Of a DNA stretch of 45,347 nucleotides, positions 7,343 to 15,601 are shown one piece after another (position 1 is the stretch's first letter; every line of letters starts with the position of its first letter). The notes beneath the pieces are model-generated. The model was given only the letters and a program-made list of their open reading frames with translations, did not search any database and was not told the DNA's origin. Source of the DNA: Prevotella sp. (GTDB lineage Bacteria > Bacteroidota > Bacteroidia > Bacteroidales > Bacteroidaceae); the NCBI GenBank assembly GCA_016286575.1, contig JAEETB010000004.1, forward strand, positions 1 to 45,347, in the 5' to 3' direction. The translations under genes and the position numbers were made by a program.

Positions 7343-9811
7343 TTACTTAACTAAATTCATAACTGATACTAATAACGTCACGATAGTCGCCATGGTGGTG
7401 GAGAGGGAGCCAATCTGAGCGATGGTCTCTGTGGCGGTCTTGGTCTTGGCCGGCACGATAATCTCGCATCCGGGCTCAATCTTGGCATTGCCCTTAGCCC
7501 GAGAGACGGTTCCATTCTGATAAAGAATATAGGTACGCGACTTCTTGGCTCGATTGCCAAAGCCACCTGCCTGGTTGACATACCACTTGTAAGCCTTGCC
7601 GGGACTGTAAGCCACAGTATTGGGATACATCACATTACCATTGATCTTCACCGTTCCGGTATACTCTGGCACAACCAGGCGGTCGCCCTCACGCAGGATG
7701 ATATCATAGTCGCTGCCGGGGTTCTCCAAGGCCTTGTCGAGGTTAATACCTACATAATAGATACTGTCGGTACGAGTCACCTGAGTGGTATCAAGACCCT
7801 GACCGGTCTGCTGACGGGCCATGCGCAGCAGCTGCTCGACACGGAAGCGCTCATCGGGGTTGAGGATACGCTCTACACGGGCACCACGGACATAGGCTTC
7901 GTCTGTGACGCCGCCTGCGGCCTTGATGGCCTCAGACAAGCGCAGATTCTTCGTCGGGAGACTATACACGCCCTCAAAGAGCACCTCACCTACCACACTG
8001 ATATTGCGCTGGGGCTGATAACCGGGACTCTTGCGCACAAACACCTCATCGTATGGCATAAGCTTGAAGTCACTCTGACCATCGACCACAAACCCGTTCT
8101 TAATCGAGAACGAGAAGGTCTGAGCAATCGTCTTGTCAGAGGTCGTAGCGCCCGGGTCTGTGATACGACGGGATACATCCACACGGGCGGTAGAGGCTGC
8201 ATCAGTGGGACCTCCTGCCTGCAGGATGAAGTCCTCAACGGTCATATCATCGGCATACTCGTAGGTACCGGGGAACTGTACCTCACCCCAGATGGTCAGA
8301 GTGCGCTGGGACATCGCCTCCTGACGGAAGGGGATATAGAGCACATCTTCGTTCTCAAGGGTCACGTCGGCAGCTGTACCGGCCATGATACCATCGAGAT
8401 CAATAGAGACAATACGTTTCGTACGGTCGGTCTTCATGCGATGGAGCACGGCACGGGCCAGGAAGGCGTCCTCAGTCAGTCCACCAGCATTCTCAATGAT
8501 CGAGCGTACGGATGAGCAGTTGCCTAAGTCATACATACCGGGATGGAAGACGGCGCCCTGAATCTCAACCGTATTCTCATAACGGCCCTGGATAGAGTCG
8601 ATAATCACAGAATCTCCATCTGCCAAACGGAACTCACCAAAGTCGAACTCCTTCACCTGATAGGCTGAATAGCGGTCTCCTGCTGTGCGATGCACACGAA
8701 CGGCCTCCTTATAGGACTTATTCGCAAAGCCACCGGCATACTTCAACAGGGTCGCAATCGTCTCATTGGGTTTCATCTCGTAGGCCATCGGACGCTTCAC
8801 AAAGCCCTGCACATCAACAATACATTCGTAAGGACCAACGATAATCACATCATTGTCCTGCAGATGGACATTACCTGCCTGACGGCCATTGAGGATATAG
8901 TCATAGACATCGACCGTAGAGAGCAGTCTGCCCCCACGGAAGACCTTGATATTACGCAACGTTCCCACACCATTGACACCGCCTGCCATATAAATGGCAT
9001 TGAACACCGTCGCAAAGGCGGAAAGGGGATAAGAACCGGGGACGGCCACCTCACCCATCACATTCACCTGAACAGTACGGGTCTGACCAACCGTCAAACG
9101 GATAGAGGAACTCTTATAGCGCTGACCCAACTCCTCACGCAACTTCGCATTGGCCTGAGCCACGGTAAGACCGCCAACATGAATCGGACCATAGCCCTCC
9201 ACCACAATCACACCATCGGGAGATACCTCCAACTGCTGCGACTTCTGAGAACCACCATAGATATCGAGGTTCACCTTGTCACCAGGCCCTACCACATAAC
9301 TCTGAGGGGTAGACACATTCATCGCAGGCTCAAAAGAGAGGTTCTTCTTATTGAAGATATCACGACCAAACACCCGTTTGCCATTGACCTTATTGTCCAC
9401 GGTATCAGGTATATAAACCTGTGCACGGTTCTCTGCCAAACCATCCGTATTGCCAGAGCCAGAGGGCTGTACCTGAGTCGTAGCCAACGGCGTTCCCTGC
9501 GCATTGACCCTCACAGAGCCATTGCTCTCACGCAAACGGGAGGTCGCCAGGTCTTCGCCTGCTCCCAAACCCGAACCAGAGCCAGAACCAGAGCCAGAAC
9601 CCTTACCATCCTGCATCAGCTTACGCACGCGCTGCAGCTGTTGGGCTGTCACACCGCGTTGCATCAGTCGCATCGCTATCTGCGACTGACTGGCACCCGA
9701 TTTCAGTTCACGTTGAATATAAGTTTGGACTTGTGTATCGCTCATTCCTTGCCCCGAAGCACTCATGCTCAGGCCAAGAAATAACGTCAATGACAATAGT
9801 ATTTTCTTCAT
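7343..9811 (-). CDS. SLBB polysaccharide export protein, Wza-like (first of a tandem pair)
   Basis: This 823-residue paralogue of the next gene has the same order: signal peptide (MKKILLSLTLFLGLSMSASG), helical N-terminal region, export domain near TPQSYVVGPGDKVNLDIYG, six SLBB repeats and a hydrophobic C-terminus. I chose the ATG at 9811 because it opens a clean signal peptide; an upstream in-frame ATG at 9883 would lie in the promoter. A (Gly-Ser)n linker near residues 71-80 is encoded by a tandem 12-bp repeat and could vary in length by slippage. It heads the operon slbb-slbb-wzz, driven by a near-perfect promoter at 9842-9873. Its likely role is outer-membrane export of a polysaccharide. 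Confidence 0.82.
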   Translation of the reverse strand: MKKILLSLTLFLGLSMSASGQGMSDTQVQTYIQRELKSGASQSQIAMRLMQRGVTAQQLQRVRKLMQDGKGSGSGSGSGSGLGAGEDLATSRLRESNGSVRVNAQGTPLATTQVQPSGSGNTDGLAENRAQVYIPDTVDNKVNGKRVFGRDIFNKKNLSFEPAMNVSTPQSYVVGPGDKVNLDIYGGSQKSQQLEVSPDGVIVVEGYGPIHVGGLTVAQANAKLREELGQRYKSSSIRLTVGQTRTVQVNVMGEVAVPGSYPLSAFATVFNAIYMAGGVNGVGTLRNIKVFRGGRLLSTVDVYDYILNGRQAGNVHLQDNDVIIVGPYECIVDVQGFVKRPMAYEMKPNETIATLLKYAGGFANKSYKEAVRVHRTAGDRYSAYQVKEFDFGEFRLADGDSVIIDSIQGRYENTVEIQGAVFHPGMYDLGNCSSVRSIIENAGGLTEDAFLARAVLHRMKTDRTKRIVSIDLDGIMAGTAADVTLENEDVLYIPFRQEAMSQRTLTIWGEVQFPGTYEYADDMTVEDFILQAGGPTDAASTARVDVSRRITDPGATTSDKTIAQTFSFSIKNGFVVDGQSDFKLMPYDEVFVRKSPGYQPQRNISVVGEVLFEGVYSLPTKNLRLSEAIKAAGGVTDEAYVRGARVERILNPDERFRVEQLLRMARQQTGQGLDTTQVTRTDSIYYVGINLDKALENPGSDYDIILREGDRLVVPEYTGTVKINGNVMYPNTVAYSPGKAYKWYVNQAGGFGNRAKKSRTYILYQNGTVSRAKGNAKIEPGCEIIVPAKTKTATETIAQIGSLSTTMATIVTLLVSVMNLVK
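9573..9601 (-). repeat. Tandem repeat coding the Gly-Ser linker of the SLBB protein
   Basis: The 12-bp unit CCAGAGCCAGAA (plus-strand reading) is repeated about two and a half times and encodes alternating Gly and Ser between the N-terminal helical region and the export domain. The 12-bp unit keeps the frame if copies are gained or lost. Confidence 0.6.
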
Positions 9812-9841
9812 CCTTTTTATAAACCGTTTATAAAACGGCTG

Positions 9842-9873
9842 CAAAAATACAAATTTTATTGCAATTCTCCAAA
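9842..9873 (-). promoter_or_regulatory. Promoter of the SLBB-SLBB-wzz operon
   Basis: On the minus strand TTTG (9873-9870), a 20-base spacer and TATTTTTG (9849-9842) match the Bacteroidota consensus. The start codon is at 9811. Confidence 0.75.
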
Positions 9874-10026
9874 GAATTCGCAATTAAATTGCAAATTCAT
9901 GTGTTCTTTTCAGAAAGAACGCCCCTCAACAGTGACTTCACACCCCTCCCCACACCGTCTTTCCCCTCGCCCTGCGGGTGCCTCCAGTCCCCGCCTTCCA
10001 TTCCCCAGCGAGCCCCTCGCCCAACA
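9874..10026. other. GC-rich intergenic stretch between the export promoter and repeat copy C
   Basis: Beyond the promoter this is C-rich sequence with short GAGG/CCTC palindromic pieces that resemble, but do not clearly align with, the repeat modules. Short open frames on both strands here overlap each other and have no recognisable product. Confidence 0.4.
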
Positions 10027-10560
10027 CCACACAGCGAGGTCCCCTCGCGCCCTGTGGAGCTCAGGGCTCTGCCCTGCTGGGGATACCCCAGACCCATTTT
10101 GAAGGCACGCCTTCAAAATCCTCCATCTACCCCGACCCCTTCTTCATAAGAAGGGGCCTCGAACCACTCCCCAAGCCCCTCGCCAATCGTTGGCAAGGGG
10201 ATGTAGTTGATTCCGAGAGCCGGCTCTCTCCATCAAAGTTTTGGTATGGCTCTCCAGCCTTTGCCCTGAAGGGGGTTGACTACGTCGACCTCCTTCAGGG
10301 TTCGCCATAGTCTTTGACATCCCCGCTTTCGCCGCCCCTTGAGAAGGGGCTCAAAAAAAACACCCCGGACCTATGATGGTCCGAGGGTACCTTAATGAAA
10401 GAGCGACAGGAGGAGCGGTTGCATCCTCCCCATATAGGGGGAGGCCTTGGAGGGGGTGGATGCTTCTTTTAGTTCTTTTCTTCGCGCCGAAGAAAAGGAC
10501 AAGAATGGGGTCTGGGGGTATCCCCCAGCGCGAAGCAAAGCTTCGCTGTGTGAAGGGTAT
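10027..10560 (-). repeat. Hairpin-rich dispersed repeat, copy C (long, inverted)
   Basis: Read on the minus strand, this copy has the full module order. Its core runs from 10528 to 10077 (452 bp) between inverted end motifs CTGGGGGATACCCCCAG and CTGGGGTATCCCCAG. Outside these, hairpins GCGAAGC-TTT-GCTTCGC (right flank) and GCGAGG-TCC-CCTCGC (left flank, plus strand) occupy matching places at both ends after the shared letters CACACAGCG. Inside are CTTTTCTTCG-GCG-CGAAGAAAAG (10497-10475), CCTCCCC-CTATAT-GGGGAGG and CGGACC-ATCATA-GGTCCG. One hairpin (CCCTGAAGG with CCTTCAGGG) has a different stem and loop from its counterpart in copy D. It lies between the GH35 gene and the export operon. Confidence 0.8.
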
Positions 10561-10632
10561 GATTCCGAAAATCGGACAATCGGCCTTCGAGCCCAGGACG
10601 TTTTTCGCTCCTCTATCTTTTTACCACAAAGA

Positions 10633-12960
10633 CTAATATACAAAGACTTTGAAAGAACAAATAGCCCCCGGAGCCCCCTGTTCAACTCGAGGAAGATAAT
10701 CCAGAGCAGAAACAGTCTGAACCTCCCCTAAGTCGATAACCAAGAGATGGGGGAGTGGAGACTTCCGGGCAGTCCTCCAATAAGTCGACTCCTGAAGATC
10801 ATAGACCTTCTCACCCGTGAAGTTCCCCCGATGGATATCCTCACTGTCAGCATATTTGACAGTCCACGCCTCACGAGACAGGCGATTTCCATCACCATCA
10901 CGAGCATAAAGCTCCGCAATCGCCACCTCATCCTTACCATCATGCGTCGAAAGCGCCTGAATAGCAATATAACGCCCCCTCTTCGGAGAAGCAAACCCGA
11001 TACTCTGCCAACCATTACCAGCAGCCAATTCACCCTCAGCCACAGGAATAGCAGAGTTCAGATCAGGCTTGTCACCCGGATTGTTATGTGTCCGAGATTT
11101 TTCCATATTCAACTTATCCAACTCCGGCAGGTTCTGACCAAACAGCACCGCCTTCTTGGGCCCAACAACATCCAACACAACAATCTCATTGCGCCCAGGC
11201 TTCAGCCAACACCCCGGCACATACAGCGTCTGCTGCGGACCAATGCTCCAGAAACGCCCAACAGCATGGCCATTCACATACACCTGTCCCTTACCAAACT
11301 GCTCCAGGTTCAGGAACGTATCCCCCAAACGCTTCTTCTTCAGGTTAAAGTAACCACGATAGTAACCACGCCCCTGGAAAGGACTCCCCCCACCATTGGC
11401 TGCTGCCCCATTAAGAGCCTTGACAGCCGTCTGATAATCATCAGGTATCGTCAAGATCGACCAACGCTTCAGGTTCCAAGAGAGCTCATGACCCTCCTGC
11501 TCAGTGGTAATCACCACACTCTCAGTGATACCCTTATAATCCTTGATAGCCCTACCGAAGTTGATGCGCCCCATCGCCTCCACAAGGATCTTCAGCTCCT
11601 GACCCTTCTTCACTGGCGGGAGTTGGAGGCTCTTCTCATTACGCACGCGGTCAATCTTACCAATATACTTCCCATCCAGGAAGATCTGCGCAAAGTCGTG
11701 CCCATCATTAAGCGTCAGCACTGAGGGCGACGTGATCTCGGGCAACATGGTGATATACACCATCGAACCCCAACCCTGATCAAGCTCCTCCATCGTACGA
11801 AGCGGTGAATCCATCACCAACGAGTCTGCCCCCTGCAGGATATCAGCAAACTCCATCAGCTCAAACTGGGGGATACTGATCAGGTTGGCCGGTGGGGCTG
11901 GCACGTCAGGAAGGGATGTCTTACTGTACTTCTGCAGCGTCTGACGCAGGAGGAAATACTTATCAGTAGCCCCACCATACTCGTTGATCGGGGCATCATA
12001 GTCGTAAGAGGTGACATCAGGGGCAAAGCCCGGGGAATTGGCGCCTGCCCAATGACCAAACGACGTACCACCATGGGTCATGTAAAGCGAGAAACTGATA
12101 CCCTTCGACAGCATCTCGTCAATCCCATCCACCATATCCTTGGCTGGACGGGTCTCATGGCTAGCGCCCCACTTGTCAAACCAACCGCTCCAGAACTCCG
12201 AACACATCTTGGGCGCATCAGGACGTAACTCACCCAGCCGCTGAAACTCATGATCGATATTCGCTCCAGTACCAAAGTTCATCGTCCACACCAAGTCATC
12301 AAGCCCGTTCTTCTCGAAATTCGATGACCAGTCGCACTGGAAAAGCGTCAGCTTTTCGCCATAAATACCACGCAGGCAATCCCGGATCGCCGTGATATAG
12401 GGCTTATCCTCCCCATACGACCCATACTCGTTCTCAACCTGAACCATGATAATCGGGCCACCTCGCTGGATAGTCAGGGGCGTCAACTGCTCTCCTACTT
12501 TCTCCTCAAAGATACGAACCCGCTCCATGAAATAGGGATCTTGTTCACGCAGTCGGATATCCTTCTTCTTCAGCAACCACCAGGGCAGGCCACCCATCTC
12601 CCACTCTGCACAGACATAGGGGCCCGGGCGCACAATCACATACATACCATGCTTCTGTGCCAAACGGCAGAAGGCTGCCACATCGTTATTGCCTGTAAAA
12701 TCGAACACGCCCTCCCGCTGCTCGTGGATATTCCAGAACACATAGATACAGAGGGTGTTCATACCCAAGGCCTTACACATCTGAATGCGATGCTCCCAAT
12801 AAGGACGGGGAATACGGGGATAATGCACCTCAGCGGCTTTCACGATAAATGGCTCCCCATTCAGGAGGAACGTCTTGTTGCCAACAGTAAAATCACCTGC
12901 CAAAAGGGACAGCGAAATAGACCAAAAAACAATGGTCAGTAGTAGTCGTACCTTTTTCAT
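10633..12960 (-). CDS. Secreted GH35 beta-galactosidase
   Basis: This 775-residue protein has a signal peptide (about 1-21) and an N-terminal GH35 TIM barrel (about 25-345). The family pattern GPYVCAEWEMGGLPWWL is at 113-129, the acid/base Glu178 lies in VENEYGSYG, and the nucleophile Glu255 lies in MCSEFWSGWFD. Beta-sandwich domains follow, and the C-terminal 130 residues resemble an F5/8 type C (discoidin-like) carbohydrate-binding domain. GH35 enzymes remove terminal beta-linked galactose from glycans; location is periplasm or surface. It is divergent from the GH67 alpha-glucuronidase, and the two share a 111-base promoter region, so both may serve plant hemicellulose or pectin side chains. 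No SusC/SusD pair is in view. Confidence 0.9.
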   Translation of the reverse strand: MKKVRLLLTIVFWSISLSLLAGDFTVGNKTFLLNGEPFIVKAAEVHYPRIPRPYWEHRIQMCKALGMNTLCIYVFWNIHEQREGVFDFTGNNDVAAFCRLAQKHGMYVIVRPGPYVCAEWEMGGLPWWLLKKKDIRLREQDPYFMERVRIFEEKVGEQLTPLTIQRGGPIIMVQVENEYGSYGEDKPYITAIRDCLRGIYGEKLTLFQCDWSSNFEKNGLDDLVWTMNFGTGANIDHEFQRLGELRPDAPKMCSEFWSGWFDKWGASHETRPAKDMVDGIDEMLSKGISFSLYMTHGGTSFGHWAGANSPGFAPDVTSYDYDAPINEYGGATDKYFLLRQTLQKYSKTSLPDVPAPPANLISIPQFELMEFADILQGADSLVMDSPLRTMEELDQGWGSMVYITMLPEITSPSVLTLNDGHDFAQIFLDGKYIGKIDRVRNEKSLQLPPVKKGQELKILVEAMGRINFGRAIKDYKGITESVVITTEQEGHELSWNLKRWSILTIPDDYQTAVKALNGAAANGGGSPFQGRGYYRGYFNLKKKRLGDTFLNLEQFGKGQVYVNGHAVGRFWSIGPQQTLYVPGCWLKPGRNEIVVLDVVGPKKAVLFGQNLPELDKLNMEKSRTHNNPGDKPDLNSAIPVAEGELAAGNGWQSIGFASPKRGRYIAIQALSTHDGKDEVAIAELYARDGDGNRLSREAWTVKYADSEDIHRGNFTGEKVYDLQESTYWRTARKSPLPHLLVIDLGEVQTVSALDYLPRVEQGAPGAICSFKVFVY

Positions 12961-12987
12961 TTTGTTTCATTTGTTTGTTTATGTGTG

Positions 12988-12995
12988 CAAAGATA
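12988..12995 (-). promoter_or_regulatory. Promoter -7 box of the GH35 gene
   Basis: TATCTTTG on the minus strand matches TAnnTTTG, 28 bases before the ATG. No TTTG is found at -33, where the TTTAAT heptamer array lies instead, so the promoter may need an activator. Confidence 0.55.
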
Positions 12996-13004
12996 AACAA
13001 AAAT

Positions 13005-13032
13005 TTTAATATTTAATGTTTAATGTTTAATT
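13005..13032. repeat. Heptamer array TTTAATN x4 between divergent promoters
   Basis: Four 7-bp units (TTTAATA, TTTAATG, TTTAATG, TTTAATT) lie exactly between the -7 boxes of the GH35 and GH67 genes. The same heptamer recurs eight times at 16757-16812 and four times at 33334-33361. Confidence 0.75.
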
Positions 13033-13039
13033 TATTTTG

Positions 13040-13047
13040 TATCTTTG
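13040..13047 (+). promoter_or_regulatory. Promoter -7 box of the GH67 gene
   Basis: TATCTTTG fits the -7 consensus, 24 bases before the ATG at 13072. The -33 region is occupied by the heptamer array and has no TTTG. Confidence 0.6.
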
Positions 13048-13071
13048 CAGCAAATATAACAAACTATAGAT

Positions 13072-14997
13072 ATGAAGAGACTTACATTATTCGTTTTAGC
13101 AATGGTCTTTGTCACCCTGGCAAAGGCTGAGGATGGCCACCAGTTGTGGCTGAGGTATCAACCCGTCAATCAGGCTAAGGTGACAGGACCTGAGTGCTTA
13201 GCTGCCCAGGAGTTAAGAACCTTTTTCCAGGGCGAGAGCGCAACCCTCGTGATAGACCCAACCATGGAAGAGGATGCATACCGCATCGAGGGCTCTACCA
13301 TCACTGCTAAAAACGAGATCGGACTGCTCTACGGCGCATACGCCCTATTACGTGGGGAAACCACTGGCAGCAAACCGTTCTTCAAACTCCGCCTGTTGAA
13401 CCACTGGGATAACCTCAACGGCACCATCGAGAGGGGCTATGCCGGACTGAGCATCTTCTGGAAGGGGAAGGACAGCGGCAAGACCATCCGAGACCACAAG
13501 ATCTTCGTGGAGGATCCTGACCAGCCCATTGATACAGCATTGATCAAGGAGTATGGACGGGCCAACGCGTCTATCGGTATCAATGGTACCGTACTCAACA
13601 ATGTGAATGCATCGCCCAAGATGCTGTCGGATATATATATTAATAAGGTGAAGACCTACGCTGATATCCTGAGACCTTATGGCATCAAAGTGTATCTCTC
13701 AGTGAACTTCGCCTCTCCTATGACCATCCCTGCCAAGGGATTCAATAACGATAAACCCGTGAAGACCGCTGACCCACTGGACAAACAGGTCAAGGGCTGG
13801 TGGAAGGCCAAGGCCAAGGAGATCTACGAACTGATTCCTGACTTCGGTGGTTTCCTCGTCAAGGCCAATTCAGAAGGACAGCCTGGTCCCTTCGACTATC
13901 AGCGTACACATGCAGACGGGGCCAACACACTGGCTGATGCCGTGAAGCCTTTCGGGGGTATCATCATGTGGAGAAGCTTTGTATATGGTGCCAAGCATAA
14001 GGGTGAGGATCGCGTTAAACAGGCTGTATCTGAGTTCGTTGAACTCGATGGAGACTTCCGGGATAACGTCATCCTGCAGTCCAAGAACGGTCCACTCGAC
14101 TTCCAACCGCGTGAGCCATACGCACCTATCTTCGACAACATCAAGCAGACCAAGCAGATGGCTGAGCTGCAGATTACCCAGGAGTACCTCGGACAGTCGC
14201 GTCACCTCGTCTACCTCGCCCCCATGTGGCGTGAGTTCTTCGGATTCGTAGCCCCAGAGAAACTCGTGGGTATCGCTGGTGTAGCGAATATCGGACTGGA
14301 TACCAACTGGTGCGGCCACCACTTCTCACAGGCCAACTGGTATGCCTTCGGTCGCCTCGCCTGGGATCCGACCATCACCAGTGAGGACATCGCCAAAGAG
14401 TGGCTGGAGCTTACTTTTGCAGTCAAGGACCAGGAGCCTATGAGTGCCTCACTCTGTGAGGAGGAGCTGCTCAGTGTCATGCTCAGATCACGTGAGGCTT
14501 GTGTGGATTATATGATGCCCATCGGTCTGCACCATATCTTCGCCTTTGATGAGCACTACGGACCAGAGCCTGACGGCTTCAATCCCCACGTGCCCCTGGA
14601 GTGGTGTCCTGTGTATTACCATCGGGCTGACTCCTCTGGTATCGGTTTTGACCGTACACATGCAGGGTCTGATGCCACCTCACAGTATCGGGAGCCCTAC
14701 TGCTCTGTCTATGATGATATCAACACCTGTCCGGAGAGATACCTGCTGTGGTTCCACCACGTGCCCTGGGACTACAGACTCAAGAGCGGCAGAACGGTCT
14801 TAGAGGAAATGGCGTTCCGCTACAACCGTGGTGTCAGTGAGGTAGAGGACTTCCTCCGCGTTTGGCAGGAGGTCAAGCCCCAGATTGATGACCAGCGCTG
14901 GCAGGAGGTTCAAGAGCGCTTAGACCATCAGCTTGAAAATGCCAAGCTGTGGCGTAAAACTTGCTTGGATTATTTTGGAAGTTTCTCTTCCAAATAA
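13072..14997 (+). CDS. aguA: GH67 alpha-glucuronidase
   Basis: This 641-residue enzyme removes 4-O-methyl-glucuronic acid from the ends of xylo-oligosaccharides. It has a signal peptide (about 1-19). The catalytic acid is expected at Glu268 in KANSEGQPGP, and the paired bases at Asp343 (GPLDFQ) and Glu371 (ITQEYLG); the 28-residue spacing of the two bases equals that of the known Cellvibrio enzyme (Asp365, Glu393). The C-terminal region holds GLDTNWCGHHFSQANWYAFG, typical of GH67. Length is slightly below the usual 670-730. The gene is divergent from GH35, and an intrinsic terminator follows its stop. It points to xylan use. Confidence 0.92.
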   Translation: MKRLTLFVLAMVFVTLAKAEDGHQLWLRYQPVNQAKVTGPECLAAQELRTFFQGESATLVIDPTMEEDAYRIEGSTITAKNEIGLLYGAYALLRGETTGSKPFFKLRLLNHWDNLNGTIERGYAGLSIFWKGKDSGKTIRDHKIFVEDPDQPIDTALIKEYGRANASIGINGTVLNNVNASPKMLSDIYINKVKTYADILRPYGIKVYLSVNFASPMTIPAKGFNNDKPVKTADPLDKQVKGWWKAKAKEIYELIPDFGGFLVKANSEGQPGPFDYQRTHADGANTLADAVKPFGGIIMWRSFVYGAKHKGEDRVKQAVSEFVELDGDFRDNVILQSKNGPLDFQPREPYAPIFDNIKQTKQMAELQITQEYLGQSRHLVYLAPMWREFFGFVAPEKLVGIAGVANIGLDTNWCGHHFSQANWYAFGRLAWDPTITSEDIAKEWLELTFAVKDQEPMSASLCEEELLSVMLRSREACVDYMMPIGLHHIFAFDEHYGPEPDGFNPHVPLEWCPVYYHRADSSGIGFDRTHAGSDATSQYREPYCSVYDDINTCPERYLLWFHHVPWDYRLKSGRTVLEEMAFRYNRGVSEVEDFLRVWQEVKPQIDDQRWQEVQERLDHQLENAKLWRKTCLDYFGSFSSK

Positions 14998-15012
14998 TCT
15001 CGCAAGCAAATC

Positions 15013-15040
15013 AAAAGCAGGGTTCATCCCTGCTTTTTTT
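15013..15040 (+). terminator. Intrinsic terminator of the GH67 gene
   Basis: A 10-bp stem AAAAGCAGGG/CCCTGCTTTT with loop TTCAT runs into seven T residues, 16 bases after the stop codon. Confidence 0.85.
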
Positions 15041-15069
15041 ACGCCCACCGAAGCAGTGCTTGCAGAGCT

Positions 15070-15558
15070 TCCTGCATACACATAGCGAAGCAGTGCTTCG
15101 CGCTGGGGGATACCCCCAGACCCCATTCTTGTCCTTTTCTCTGGCGCAGAGAAAAGAACTAAAAGAGACATCCACCCCCTCCAAGGCCTCCCCCTATATG
15201 GGGAGGATGCAACCGCTCCGCCTGTCGCTCAATCATTAAGGTATCCTCGACCCATCAAAGGGTCGGGATGGTTTTTGAGCCCCTTTCCAAGGGGCGGCGC
15301 AAGCAGGGATGTCAAGAAATCATGGCGAACCCTGGAGAGCGAAGCTCGGAAGGGCACAGGCTGGAGAGCCATACCAAAACTTTGATGGAGAGAGCCAGCT
15401 CTCGGAATCAACTAAGTCCCTTGCCAAAGATTGGCGAGGGATTTAGGAAGTGGTTTGAGGCCCCTTCTTATGAAGAAGGGGTCGGGGTTGATGGAGGATT
15501 TTGAAGGCATGCCTTCAAAATGGGTCTGGGGTATCCCCAGCAGGGCAAAGCCCTGAAA
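15070..15558 (+). repeat. Hairpin-rich dispersed repeat, copy D (long)
   Basis: This copy fills the gap between the convergent GH67 and mnmA genes. The core runs from 15103 to 15540 (438 bp), bounded by CTGGGGGATACCCCCAG and its inverted partner CTGGGGTATCCCCAG, with GCGAAGCA-G-TGCTTCGC outside on the left and CAGGGC-AAA-GCCCTG on the right. The signature hairpin here is CTTTTCTCTG-GCG-CAGAGAAAAG (15134-15156): the stem differs from copies A, B and C at matched pairs while the GCG loop is constant. CCTCCCC-CTATAT-GGGGAGG and CGACCC-ATCAAA-GGGTCG follow. The right half includes the self-complementary AAGGCATGCCTT and the stem CCCCTTCTT/AAGAAGGGG. Confidence 0.8.
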
Positions 15559-15574
15559 AAAAAGAGTCTAGAGG

Positions 15575-15601
15575 TTACGCTATAACATCTTTATAGCGTA
15601 A
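15575..15601 (-). terminator. Hairpin at the end of mnmA
   Basis: On the minus strand the 11-bp stem TTACGCTATAA/TTATAGCGTAA with a 5-base loop contains the last codons and the TAA stop of mnmA. A run of eight T follows, but only after 11 more bases, so it may be an RNA 3'-end stabiliser rather than a classic terminator. Confidence 0.6.

Noticed and set aside
8690..9784. Long plus-strand open frame (364 codons) antisense to the first SLBB gene
   Set aside because: It lies wholly inside a gene with clear domains, its product is His/Thr/Arg-rich as expected from reading the antisense of a high-GC-third-position gene, and it has no promoter.
10747..11724. Plus-strand open frame of 325 codons inside the GH35 gene
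   Set aside because: Antisense shadow of a gene whose catalytic motifs are clear.
3242..14975. A 16-base match (AACTTGCTTGGATTAT) near the 3' ends of the UpxY-like and GH67 genes
   Set aside because: It codes for similar residues (TCLDY) in both, lies upstream of the repeat copies without extending into them, and could be chance.
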